From Seison nebaliae (taxonomy: Eukaryota; Rotifera; Pararotatoria; Seisonacea; Seisonidae): a stretch of DNA of 20,915 nucleotides. The notes beneath the pieces are model-generated. The model saw only the letters and a program-made list of their open reading frames with translations, did not search any database and had not been told where the DNA came from. The stretch is taken from positions 1 to 20,915 of the forward strand of contig JALJEE010000262.1 of assembly GCA_023231475.1 (NCBI GenBank). The letters run 5' to 3'. The position numbers and the translations under genes were made by a program. Positions 1 through 9,054 of this stretch are shown here, piece by piece. How positions within the stretch are numbered: the first letter of the stretch is position 1; every line of letters starts with the position of its first letter.

Positions 1-1
1 A

Positions 2-2809
2 GAAGAGCTCCAAATTCCAGAAATTTCCCATATAGAAAAATCGATGAAGAATCATACGATTTGTGAACAAACGTTGAACTTATCATCGTTTTCTGTTGAA
101 AAAGTTAAAAAAAAAGAGACTGAATCAAATTTAATGTGCACAAATATTACTTCACCGAAGAAAAATAAATCAGAAATTGATCGTCAATTAGATGGAAAAG
201 AGAAAAGAAAATCGATCTCTCGTAATTCCCCTTCAATTCTTAGCGAAATGGAAATGACGGAAACAAATAATGAGTGGGAAAATCAAATTAATTCCATGGA
301 TGTTAATATGAAGATCGAAGATGATGATGGAAATCTTTTTCATCATCAAGAAAATTCTTTTTCTAATCAAATTTTAGATATTTCGAATAAACAAACTACA
401 AAAGTTTCTCCTATAAATTCAATACATTCTGATAAATCGTTTCCAACAAAATTCTCCACTTCAATTCAAAACGAAACAAATTTCACAAGATCATCAAATA
501 ATTTAATTGAAAAGTCGATTGGAGAGATTCCATCAGAAATTTCCGATAATGTTTCGAAAGAGAAGAGTATTTCTATTAGAAGAACTTTATCTTTTAAAAG
601 TAAAAATTGCTCGATTCGGGAAAATGAAATTATTAAATCTTCCAACAGTGAGAAATATTTAAAAAATTCGACTAAAGTTTTGTCAAAAAATTTATCTAAA
701 AAATCTTCAATAGCAACTATTGAAAAAAGAACTGTTTCTAGTTTAAATGAAGAAGAAATGAATGTTGGAGATAGTCTGGAAATGTCAGATAAATTTTCTG
801 CGTTAAGTGAAACCAAAAAATTACCTTCACCAATTTTAAATGGAAAATCAGAGAGTGAACGTTTAACGCAAATTTCTGTTTTAGAAAAGGAGATTGAAGA
901 GACTGAATCAAATCTTTCTTCCAAAACAATGACATCAATTCCAAATTCACTGATAGAAAATTCTGCTATAAATCATAAAGACGAAGAATTGAATGTTCCT
1001 TCTCAACAACAACAACAACAACAACAAACGATGTCGATATTGAAAACAAAAGATAATTTTTCGGTTGAACTATCAAATTCGTCGTTAGTGGAAACTTCCA
1101 AAAAATTTGATGAAGTACAAAATAAGTCGAAGAACAGACAACAGAAGAAAAAAGCATCACCAAATATTCAAGTATTGAGGAAGCTTCGTCCGAGAAATAA
1201 TAGCAATTTGGAAAAGAAGCAGATCCACCTGTCAACATCTATAAAAGAGAAAGAAGTTAATGAGACTAATGTAAAAGATGTCGGTCGGTTGAAAATTGTA
1301 GGAATGTTAGAGAAAGAAAACGATGAACCAGAAGAGAAAACGATATGGACAAAACAGAAATTAAATATATTTTCTTCGAAAATTGCTGATATTTCTGAAA
1401 CGATTCGTAGAAATCGATCACATCAAAATCGATTAGATGAAAATCGATTGGAAAAAAATAAAAGTGACGAAGAAGAAATTTCTTTAGGTGAAGAAACGAA
1501 CATGTTTTTCAAAGAACCGAAATGTCCGAAAGATATCGTTAGTGGAATTTCGAGTGGTGGATCGAAAAGATATCTGTTACTCAAACCAGAACAATCGTTG
1601 AAAGAAATGGATGAGATTTTAAATTATGATTATTCGTTCGATCGAACTTATCAATATGATATTTCTTTTGACGAATATTCTTCGGAAGTGATGGATAAAT
1701 TTCTGGAGAAAAAATTCTCTTTTTGTTCTTTGAACAATTTCAAAAATCATCTTATATTGTTGAATGTGATTAATCGGGAATTGGCGAAAGCAATCGGAGT
1801 GAAGTATCAGGCCGTCAGAGGTGGTTATTGTGAAAATCGAAATGAAAAAGATTCGACGTGGAATATTAATATAATTGTGTTGCCACCGAAATGTCGAACA
1901 AAAGTCTATCGAATCAAATCGTCTTTTCTTCTCATTGAGCCACTGAATACTCAGATGAAAGTTGAAGTTTTACTTTCCACTGATATCGAACGACGTTGTG
2001 TTATTGAAATCGATCGATTCGAATCGTTATATCTTTCCTCGAAATATTCCGTTATTTTTCAGAATGAGAATGAATTGGAGAATTTGAATGTTCATCTTCT
2101 TTTTGGATTACATGTTGAACGATTATTGCCCAGAGGAATTAATTTTAAATTAAAATTTCCTTATGATACGATTGTGAAGGATTGGAAAAATGGAAGAAAT
2201 GTTGACATTATTTATGATTGTCATTTTACTGACGACAGATTGGTGAATAATATTCTTCTTTCTAAATGGCCGCGCAATCGAGTTCATCATATCGATCAAG
2301 AAAAAAGTTGTCCATTCTATCTACCGATAACTCCTTCCCAAATAATTTATTTCAACTTCGTTATAAATTATTTAAAAGAGAAATTCTTCTCTCACATCAT
2401 CGAGGATGTGAACGACATGAGAATTTCACTCTGTCAACAAAATGGAATTAATTATCGTCGATTAGAAATTACAACGGAAATAACAAATGATCAGAAACAT
2501 ATCGAATTTCCTATATTTAAATCGAATTTATATGACTCAACTTTCATCGTTTATCAAGGAAGACTTGGAATGAAATTATATCGAGGAAATTATCCCGTTA
2601 AAACTTTCCAATTGAGTGATTATGATCTGAAATTTATGTGGATTCCAGCTGAACAAGACATCTCTCTCCAAATTGAGAAGGTTCGAGTTTCGCGTTGTAA
2701 TCGGGCCTACTTTCAAATGGAAATCAGACAAATGTTAAATCGAGCTGCTCTTAAGAAACTGGTAAGTGATGGACGTCAATCAATGTCCTATATCGATTTC
2801 TTTCAATAA
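2..2809 (+). CDS. Large Ser/Lys/Glu-rich protein with polyglutamine run and globular C-terminus, 5' partial
   Basis: A single uninterrupted frame runs from the window edge (position 2) to TAA at 2807-2809, about 935 codons. The first in-window ATG is at 44, but the 14 codons before it are also open (EELQIPEISHIEKS), so the true start is probably outside the window. Counted from that ATG, residues 1 to about 480 are low-complexity, rich in Ser, Lys, Glu and Asn, with eight Gln encoded by (CAA)8 at 1004-1027. From about residue 520 the composition becomes globular, with mixed hydrophobic, aromatic and Cys residues up to the end. I recognise no domain. The basic clusters and disordered N-terminus would suit a nuclear or scaffold protein, but that is inference. 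It has no intron in 2.8 kb, unlike its neighbours. A CTG-GTAAGT at 2760-2767 mimics a splice donor, but the decayed downstream copy keeps the same reading (KKLV.DGRQ), which supports it being coding. Confidence 0.85.
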   Translation, partial: EELQIPEISHIEKSMKNHTICEQTLNLSSFSVEKVKKKETESNLMCTNITSPKKNKSEIDRQLDGKEKRKSISRNSPSILSEMEMTETNNEWENQINSMDVNMKIEDDDGNLFHHQENSFSNQILDISNKQTTKVSPINSIHSDKSFPTKFSTSIQNETNFTRSSNNLIEKSIGEIPSEISDNVSKEKSISIRRTLSFKSKNCSIRENEIIKSSNSEKYLKNSTKVLSKNLSKKSSIATIEKRTVSSLNEEEMNVGDSLEMSDKFSALSETKKLPSPILNGKSESERLTQISVLEKEIEETESNLSSKTMTSIPNSLIENSAINHKDEELNVPSQQQQQQQQTMSILKTKDNFSVELSNSSLVETSKKFDEVQNKSKNRQQKKKASPNIQVLRKLRPRNNSNLEKKQIHLSTSIKEKEVNETNVKDVGRLKIVGMLEKENDEPEEKTIWTKQKLNIFSSKIADISETIRRNRSHQNRLDENRLEKNKSDEEEISLGEETNMFFKEPKCPKDIVSGISSGGSKRYLLLKPEQSLKEMDEILNYDYSFDRTYQYDISFDEYSSEVMDKFLEKKFSFCSLNNFKNHLILLNVINRELAKAIGVKYQAVRGGYCENRNEKDSTWNINIIVLPPKCRTKVYRIKSSFLLIEPLNTQMKVEVLLSTDIERRCVIEIDRFESLYLSSKYSVIFQNENELENLNVHLLFGLHVERLLPRGINFKLKFPYDTIVKDWKNGRNVDIIYDCHFTDDRLVNNILLSKWPRNRVHHIDQEKSCPFYLPITPSQIIYFNFVINYLKEKFFSHIIEDVNDMRISLCQQNGINYRRLEITTEITNDQKHIEFPIFKSNLYDSTFIVYQGRLGMKLYRGNYPVKTFQLSDYDLKFMWIPAEQDISLQIEKVRVSRCNRAYFQMEIRQMLNRAALKKLVSDGRQSMSYIDFFQ
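1004..1027 (+). repeat. (CAA)8 microsatellite encoding polyglutamine
   Basis: Eight pure CAA triplets lie in frame and encode Gln321-Gln328 (counted from the ATG at 44) of the large protein. Pure triplet runs are prone to length change. Confidence 0.9.
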
Positions 2810-2835
2810 TTTGGACATATTCTTAATTTATTTGA

Positions 2836-2845
2836 AATAAATAAA
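2836..2845 (+). promoter_or_regulatory. Two overlapping AATAAA poly(A) signals
   Basis: AATAAA occurs at 2836-2841 and again at 2840-2845, starting 27 bp after the stop codon of the large protein. This gives that gene a very short 3' UTR. Confidence 0.6.
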
Positions 2846-2976
2846 ACAATTAATTTTGTTCTCTCAACATTTCACAAATAGAATTTATTCTTTACGTTTC
2901 AGATTTATCTTATACATATTATACAACTAAAACTCATTTTAATTTTTAATTTTAAAAGATAAAATAATAATAATAA

Positions 2977-3344
2977 GGTAGACGGACGTTTGGTAGATGG
3001 GCATATTACTTACGATAGATTCTTATATTTTAACATTCTTTTTTCCTTTTCTTGTTTTCATTTTTTGATTTTAACAGTTTTACGTTTGTAAATAAAATAT
3101 TAAAATATCATATATTACATTACATAATTAATTAAAATTAAAATTTAATTTTAACATTATTTTTTATGACAATAATCCTTATAAATGATACAAAATTTTG
3201 GAGTAATTTCAATGTCGAATAAGAAAATATCAAATATATCTACATAACTGCATTTTGTATACGGAGTCTACCAAATGGTCGGTCTACCAAACGTCCGTCT
3301 ACCAAATGGTCGGTCTACCAAATAGTCCGGTCTACCAAATGACG
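2977..3344. repeat. Element with a 21-bp inverted repeat and a 5-unit ~16-bp tandem array
   Basis: Five units of the form GTCTACCAAATGGTCG start at 3266, 3282, 3297, 3313 and 3330, a period of 15-17 bp. Units 2 and 4 vary at the end (CGTCCG, AGTCCG) and the last is GTCTACCAAATGACG. A 21-bp stretch at 2977-2997 is the exact reverse complement of 3283-3303. The roughly 270 bp between 3003 and 3265 is AT-rich with no reading frame. The arrangement resembles a small non-autonomous DNA transposon or foldback element with subterminal repeats. I see no clear target-site duplication and recognise no family. It sits between the large gene and the decayed copy of its 3' end. Confidence 0.65.
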
Positions 3345-3548
3345 TTTTCCCAGAGAACAACATCATAAAAAAGCATATATTCTGAAAGTATTTTTTATTT
3401 TCTATCCAATGCTGTCAATTCAATGCAATATTTGATTAGATATTTAGAATGACAGGTCAAAAAAAAAGTTTTTTCTCTCTCTAAATTAAACTGTAAGTAC
3501 ATTACATTTAAAATTATCCGATTAACTTCATTTTTTAAACATACTTCT

Positions 3549-3812
3549 TCCATATGACTCAACCATCATCCTTTATCAAGGAGGACTTGCGATGCAAATA
3601 TGTCGAGGAAATTATCCGGTAAAAAAAAATCTGAAATTATTGTAGATTCCTAAAACTCTCATCAAATCGAGAAGGTTAAAAGTTCTCCGACTTTACTTCC
3701 AAATGGAAATCAGACAAATATTAAGTGGATCTGCTCTTAAAAAACTCGTTACTGATGGACGTCAATTAATGTCGATTCCTTTCAATAATTCCGAAACTTA
3801 TTCTTAATTTAT
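3549..3812 (+). pseudogene. Decayed tandem copy of the 3' end of the large upstream gene
   Basis: This stretch aligns with 2529-2829. Shared blocks include TATGACTCAAC, CGAGGAAATTATCC, CAAATGGAAATCAGACAAAT, GATGGACGTCAA and TTCTTAATTTATT. The translation runs YDSTIILYQG..., meets an in-frame TAG after RGNYPVKKNLKLL, loses about 35 bp relative to the parent, then resumes as FQMEIRQILSGSALKKLV and DGRQLMS. Because the match extends past the stop codon into the 3' UTR, this is a DNA-level duplication rather than a protein-coding exon. It is broken and not expected to be translated. Confidence 0.85.
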
Positions 3813-4217
3813 TATGTGACACATTTACATAAAAATAAGAATTTTCATTGTGAAAAATAAAAACCAAACTTTCTTCAAACTCTTACGTGATAGATGTTAA
3901 TACATCATGTCTGATGGGATTGATATGAATGAATCCGGATAATTGAAGATGACAAATTTGAAGAATTCAGATTTTTAATTAATATAATAAATTATATAAT
4001 AATTAATAGTTATGAGGTGAATGAAGTTGAAAAAGGGAAGAAACGAAGTGAAAGCTTAACTTGACAATAAAATGTTTCTTATTTGATGTGAAAAATAAAT
4101 GTCAATGAGAAGAAACTGAATGTGTAGTGGAGGAGGAGTGAGAGACAACATAAAGTAGGAAGGTGAAATAAAGTGATTCGAATAAAAAGAAGAGAAGACA
4201 TTTGAGTGAAGAATGAG
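3813..4217. other. Intergenic, presumed 5' region of the PH-domain gene
   Basis: There is no reading frame of note. An AT-rich block at about 3976-4010 is followed by purine-rich sequence (GAAGTGAAAG, GGAGGAGGAG) leading to the start codon at 4218. I see no obvious TATA box close to the start. Confidence 0.5.
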
Positions 4218-5338
4218 ATGAATTACAGCGGCTACTTATGTAAATACACAAATCCAGTCAAACGGTATCAACGACGTTGGTTTGAATTGAGTAAGCAAAC
4301 TGGTTTACTCGAATATTATCGAGTTTCTTTTTTCTTTTCTTGTTCATTCGTTTCCAATTTCAGTCAGTATGAAGAAGAAAAGAATACTAAAGCAAGAGGC
4401 AGTTTGTTTTTGAAAGTTCTTCTTTTCTTCAAATGATAAACGAACTTCATATTTCTCTTTTGCATTTTAGCGCGCTACTATTGAACCATCGGAAGAAGAG
4501 TTTGTGTTTATTGTCACGACTGAAACTGGTAAATTTTTTCGCTTGAAAGGTGCCCTCATTTTCTTCCTTTTTCTATTTCATTGAATTATTGATAGCGACG
4601 AATAGTAGCGAGAGGAAAGGGTGGATTGATGAAATACGAGAAGTCGCTGAAAATTTATCGGATGTTTCTGATATTTCCGAAATTACAAGTCTTAAACAGT
4701 TCCACTTTTAATTTAATTTTTAATTATTTATTAAAATTAATTAATTAAATTATAATTAAAGATTAACAGAAGATAAACGTTCGGAATGTATAAATGTTTT
4801 ATATGATCGAATAAAGAAAAGTAGTATCGATTATCATCAATCGAGAGATTGGATGGATGAAATGTGTAAGAATATTCAAGAATCGAATGATAACGAACAA
4901 ATTTCATTGAAAGATATTTATCGTTGTAAGAGTTTTATGGAGAGTTGTCAGAAGAAATTGGAGGAAGTAATCAATACGTTGGGTGAAAGTGAATTGACTG
5001 AAGCATATTATCGTCTTCCAAAAAAATCGTCAAACATTTTCTCATCTTCACCATCAGAACCTCCAAAAAAATTAGATGAATCACAATCCATTCACCAATT
5101 TTCACCTCCAATCAACACTCTCATAACAACAACATCTACGACAATTCCAAAAAAACTTAATGAAAATGTTACAACTTCCGATAATCATTCCAAACCTGAT
5201 ATAGTTTCAAATTCGTCAATGGATAATGTTAAATTAACAGTCGAACAACATTCAATATTAGACCATGAGAAATATCAGGAACCATTAGAAACTATAACCG
5301 TTCTATCTTGTGCCAAATTACCAAATCTGATTTCTTAA
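4218..5338 (+). CDS. PH-domain protein of the OSBP/ORP/CERT type, lacking a lipid-transfer domain
   Basis: Exons: 4218-4322, 4368-4415, 4471-4549, 4596-4688, 4770-5338. The introns are 45, 55, 46 and 81 bp, and the join gives 297 residues. Start ATG 4218 follows an in-frame GTG but is the first ATG. Residues about 3-97 form a PH domain. MNYSGYLCKYTNPVKRYQRR and GLLEYY match the first two strands of OSBP, ORP9-11 and CERT PH domains, RATIEPSEEEFVF and GKFFRLKA the later strands, and ERKGWIDEIREVAENL the C-terminal helix with its invariant Trp (W87). In that family such PH domains bind phosphoinositides (PI4P) at Golgi or contact-site membranes. Residues about 110-165 are charged and helical, and the rest is Ser/Pro/Thr/Lys-rich. 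No OSBP-related lipid-binding domain (EQVSHHPP) and no FFAT-like motif is visible, so it is far shorter than an ORP. The gene is probably complete: stop 5336-5338 is followed by AATAAA at 5407. Confidence 0.8.
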
Positions 5339-5395
5339 CATTTCATTATCATCATCATCCACAACGAAACGAACATTGTTTTTTTTTTCAATTAA

Positions 5396-5412
5396 TTTAT
5401 TTAGCAAATAAA
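5396..5412. promoter_or_regulatory. Back-to-back poly(A) signals of two converging genes
   Basis: AATAAA on the plus strand at 5407-5412 lies 69 bp after the stop of the PH gene. AATAAA on the minus strand (TTTATT at 5396-5401) can serve the APP-side transcript. With cleavage 10-30 bp beyond each signal, the two transcripts would overlap tail to tail. Confidence 0.45.
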
Positions 5413-5477
5413 TGTGGAGGAATGAGAATAATTAGAGTTCGTTTGTTGGAAAGAAATTTGTATCAAATTAATTTTCT

Positions 5478-5753
5478 TTAAATCGTTTTCGGAAGAGAGG
5501 GAGAGAGTGAGAGAAGAAAGTCTTTGTTTAATTTTCTATAATAATTCGATAAATTTTGTTTGGTTGTGAATTCTGGAAACGTTACAAGTATTTCTTTTTC
5601 AATGAATTTTCTTCCAAATTTTTTCTTTTTTTTTTCGTTCGATTCGTATAAAATAATGAAAAATTTAAAATCATAGAAAGGTTTTGGTGAAGAAGAAGAA
5701 ATATATGAGATGAGAAGGATAACGAATAATAATAAGAATAATCTGTTGGTCAT
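5478..5753 (-). CDS. Possible small secreted protein in the APP 3' region
   Basis: A 91-codon frame begins with ATG at 5753. It opens with a textbook signal peptide: MTNR, a Leu/Ile/Val/Phe core, then SYISSSS and a likely cut before PKPFYD. The rest is basic (a KKKKKFGRK cluster) with no Cys, so it is not a disulfide-rich peptide. It starts 125 bp downstream of the APP stop on the same strand and is followed 77 bp later by a minus-strand AATAAA, so it may simply lie within the APP 3' UTR. Its 3' part is read from a purine-rich plus strand, which can make Phe/Leu/Ser-rich frames by chance. I recognise no family. Confidence 0.3.
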   Translation of the reverse strand: MTNRLFLLLFVILLISYISSSSPKPFYDFKFFIILYESNEKKKKKFGRKFIEKEILVTFPEFTTKQNLSNYYRKLNKDFLLSLSPSLPKTI

Positions 5754-5878
5754 GATGGTGATGGAAGTCGGTTTGTCACAATCATTTCCTCACCACTGAA
5801 CATATATTTACAACCATATTATATATTTCGTTTTTAAAAGTATGTCGCATTTGATTTGAAGGAAGTAGAACAATGGAA

Positions 5879-8314
5879 TTATGTAATGAGAGGTTGATGT
5901 AATGCTGGAATCATATTCCCGCCGTTCTGCTCATAATAATTGTACGTTGGGTTCTCGTAACCATTTCGTTGGAAGTCGGATAATTCATTTTTATTGTTGC
6001 CCTTATTCTGTTCGAGAGGTTGGAAGCCTTGTTGTCTTAGATGCAAAATTCGATAACGTCGAATAACAACACTGATCACTATAACGATAACGGCGATTAA
6101 ACTAAGTCCTATAACGATAGTTACCCAAATTGGAATCCAATGTAATTTACGATTATACGTTTTCAATGATTTCCTGTTAATTGAGGGAAATACTGGTGAT
6201 AATTTCTATGGAAATTAAAAATTAATAATAATTAGAAAATATTAAAAATTCGTTGAAACTTTTTTATCGATAATTTTCGATTGTTCATGACGATGAATCG
6301 GTTTACCTTAAATCAATTTTCGTTATGATGAAAATTTAAAAAGTTTCCCAACTTTCTACTCGATCTGTAATATCGAAACTTGATGCATCGTAGAAAGCGT
6401 TATCGTCATCATCTTCTCCATCCAAATATTCATCGTCTTCATCATCAAATTCATTAATATTCTTCAAATTATATTCATGTTTGGTGAAATCTAATGGACA
6501 AAAATTAAATAAGAAAGAAAAATAAACAAAATTCACCTTTTGCAAAGAAATCAGCAGCATCATTATCCCCTTTCGTTTTCCCATAACTTTTATAATTCGA
6601 ATTTATAAGTGAGAGAAAAAATATTAAAATTTGAACTTTATTTGAAGATCTTCATGATTCACTTCAACTTTGTGACTTTTAATCAAATCGGAAATTCCAT
6701 TTTGTTCGATATCTAATGCCTTTATATCAATCATACGATATCCTTTCTTAATGTCACTCATATGCTCCATGATATGTAGACGAATATCTTGCTGTCGAAT
6801 ATTGTCTTCCAACTTCAATTTCATTTCAGTTAATCGATTTCGAATCTGTTTCAATTCATCAATAATCTTTTGTTTCTGCATTTCATTTCCATCATTTGAA
6901 TTCATATTATATTGTTTCAATAGATGTTCGCTTGAAAATGAGATTATTAAAAAAATTCAAATATATTTGAGGAAACCGTTTACGATTCATCGCTTGAATA
7001 AAATCAGTTAGACTACTCAATATTCTACTTTCATCTTCAATGTTAATCGATTCCGTCAACTTTCTTGAAGAATCATTAATATCGTATTCGATTTCGCGAC
7101 CTTCACATTCCCAAAAAATAAGTAAAATTTTAAATTTTGATAAAATAGTTAACCGATCATTGCCTGATGATCAACTTCAATATGACGTAATGCTTCCTCC
7201 GTATTTTGGAAGACGGTTTCTCGCAATCCACTAAATTTCTTATTGATCAAAACAAATCTTGATGCTGAAGCACAAAAGATAAATAGAAAGTGATCGATAG
7301 AAATTTTTTTAAAAACTTTCATTATATTTGATGTTAGTGTCGACCAACTCGTGCTTTAGTTGATTGATGGAATTGTCGTAACTTCGTTGAAGATCATTTA
7401 ATTTACGTTTCTCTTCCCTTCGGATTTGATATTTTCGATCATCAAATTGACGACGACTTGCCAAACTTTCGCCATTATCCAAATATCGGAAGCGGTCATC
7501 ATCATTATGACGATAAATATTTGGTGCTTCTCCATTATGATGATTTACATGTACGATCAAATTAAGTTTTTCATGAAATCTATTCAATTAATCGCTATGT
7601 GAAAGTGATGGAGAAAACTAACTGGATTGGACAACATATGAATTCGATAGAATAAAATGTTTGGTAATTCATTGGATTGGGACATTGGGGACCCATGGCT
7701 GTTTTATTTAGAATCCATTGGACACCATCACTTAAACTCCTCAATTTGCCACATTGCGTTTTCGCTTGGAATTCGAGACTTTCTTTCGATTCACATTTGT
7801 CTGCTTGATGGATATACTTAAATTTACATCCTTTCGGTACACTTATCAATGCATTATTAATTTGAACGTCATCTTTCAGATTTGATTCTTCCTCAAATGT
7901 CAATTCATCTGGAATCGATTCAACCATCGGTTGTGAACAAAAGAATGGATACACAGTCTTCTCATAACACTCGTCGTCTCTCCAATCCATTGGACACCAT
8001 TCTTTGGTCTTTAATTTGAGCATGGACTTCTTGACGGAAACTGTCGTGTTCTTCGGATAAACTTGTCGACATATCGAAATCAGATCTTCTTTCGTACTAA
8101 AACAAATCGGATTTGTTATCGTCGTTTGTCTCCATAAAGCATTCTCTCCCAGATACAACGGTCGAACATTATGACTGTCTCGACAATCTTCGACGATGAT
8201 GGAAGGTTTCGAATCGAATACTCCCGTTATACCTATAATCTTACCATCAAAATTCCCACTTACTACCAATGGTAGTAATAATAAAGGAAATAGTGTCACA
8301 TAGTGACCAAACAT
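5879..8314 (-). CDS. APP: Amyloid precursor protein (APP/APL-1) homologue, nine exons, complete
   Basis: Exons in transcript order: 8314-7623, 7579-7317, 7264-7154, 7100-6977, 6930-6637, 6586-6537, 6490-6353, 6306-6260, 6205-5879. All introns are GT-AG, 43-54 bp, and phases match throughout, giving 681 residues (C. elegans APL-1 is of similar size). ATG 8314 is the first after an in-frame TAG. Residues 1-20 are the signal peptide. E1 is about 21-230: the growth-factor-like part has Cys 44, 71, 82, 107, 116, 126 (ICRQVYP), and the copper-binding-type part has Cys 163, 174, 188, 211, 227, 228 (CKFKYIHQ, EFICCP), so all 12 family cysteines are present. E2 is a divergent helical region, about 270-480 (ILSSLTDFIQAMNRKREHLL). 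An acidic stretch lies at 527-541. The membrane helix is 599-621, and the cytoplasmic tail carries GYENPTY at 655-661, the family's adaptor and endocytosis motif. There is no Kunitz domain and no vertebrate-like A-beta sequence. Family role: cell-surface adhesion or signalling, processed by secretases. Confidence 0.93.
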
Positions 8315-8808
8315 CTCGCGCAATGAAGCAACTTGTTGATTATATTCTTCTCTTTTATTCTAGTTTGTCGTATTCGAAATAAAACTAACATTTCCATTAA
8401 ATATGTGAAAAGAATTGAGGGGGGAAGAAGAAGAGAGATGGTACATTTTCAAAAGAATATAAATATGAACATTCTACTGAATTCTCCTCTACTTCAATTT
8501 CATTATTTCACTTAATTAAATTATTTGCTCTTCCGCAAAAGTAGAATAAATAGAAAGAAAATTTCCGTTGTTTAAACTTCGTTTCGATTTCTCTTCTTTC
8601 TCACATTCCGTTTAAAATTTGAATGAATAACAACAAATGAATTAATTAGGAAATAGTGAAAGTTTCATAAAAAATTATAGGAAAAATAAATCATTCCAAT
8701 AAGAACAATCGTTTTTTTTCAATTTTCCATTCTCTATTATCATTCCACATCATTCATAAGATGAAGAGACACAAGCACAATTTTTCATTTAGACGACGAA
8801 GATTTTTT
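8315..8808. other. Region upstream of the APP gene, no gene seen
   Basis: This is the presumed promoter and 5' UTR of the minus-strand APP gene. In-frame TAG lies upstream of ATG 8314. A purine run (AGAGGGGGGAAGAAGAAG-like on plus, 8417-8436) and T-rich tracts are present. I could not identify a convincing TATA box or an upstream non-coding exon. Confidence 0.4.
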
Positions 8809-9054
8809 TCACAGAAAATTTGTGAGAAGGAGAAGAATGTGGAAATCAGGGTCATCAGAGAAATATGGAAATAAATATAAGATATCTTCATTGGAAAACC
8901 GATTTCTTAGTACTAATTGTATATCATCCAAATGAGTTACAATGTAACATGTTGTAGGTGGCGAAGGAATTGAATGAGAATAATTATTATTTACATATCC
9001 ATTCTCACAATAATCGTTTATGAATCGAATTTTCGAGTTCGTTCTCTTCCACAT
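8809..9054 (-). CDS. Doubtful 81-residue frame upstream of the APP gene
   Basis: ATG at 9054 opens 81 codons (MWKRTNSKIRFINDYCENGY at the start, then a stretch with CYIVTHLDDIQLV and YLFPYFSDDPDFH). Codon choice resembles the APP gene, and the order of charged and hydrophobic residues looks protein-like. There is no signal peptide, no recognised domain and no clear splice sites. A frame of this length is expected by chance a few times in a 21-kb window this AT-rich. Confidence 0.2.
   Translation of the reverse strand: MWKRTNSKIRFINDYCENGYVNNNYSHSIPSPPTTCYIVTHLDDIQLVLRNRFSNEDILYLFPYFSDDPDFHILLLLTNFL

Noticed and set aside
466-1238. Minus-strand frames across the large plus-strand gene
   Set aside because: They are reflections of its biased codon content, with no independent start context or protein features.
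6336-6353. Apparent stop of the APP gene after GWETF-like codons in exon 7
   Set aside because: A GT donor at 6352 and the next exon at 6306 continue in phase to the transmembrane exon, so this stop lies in an intron.
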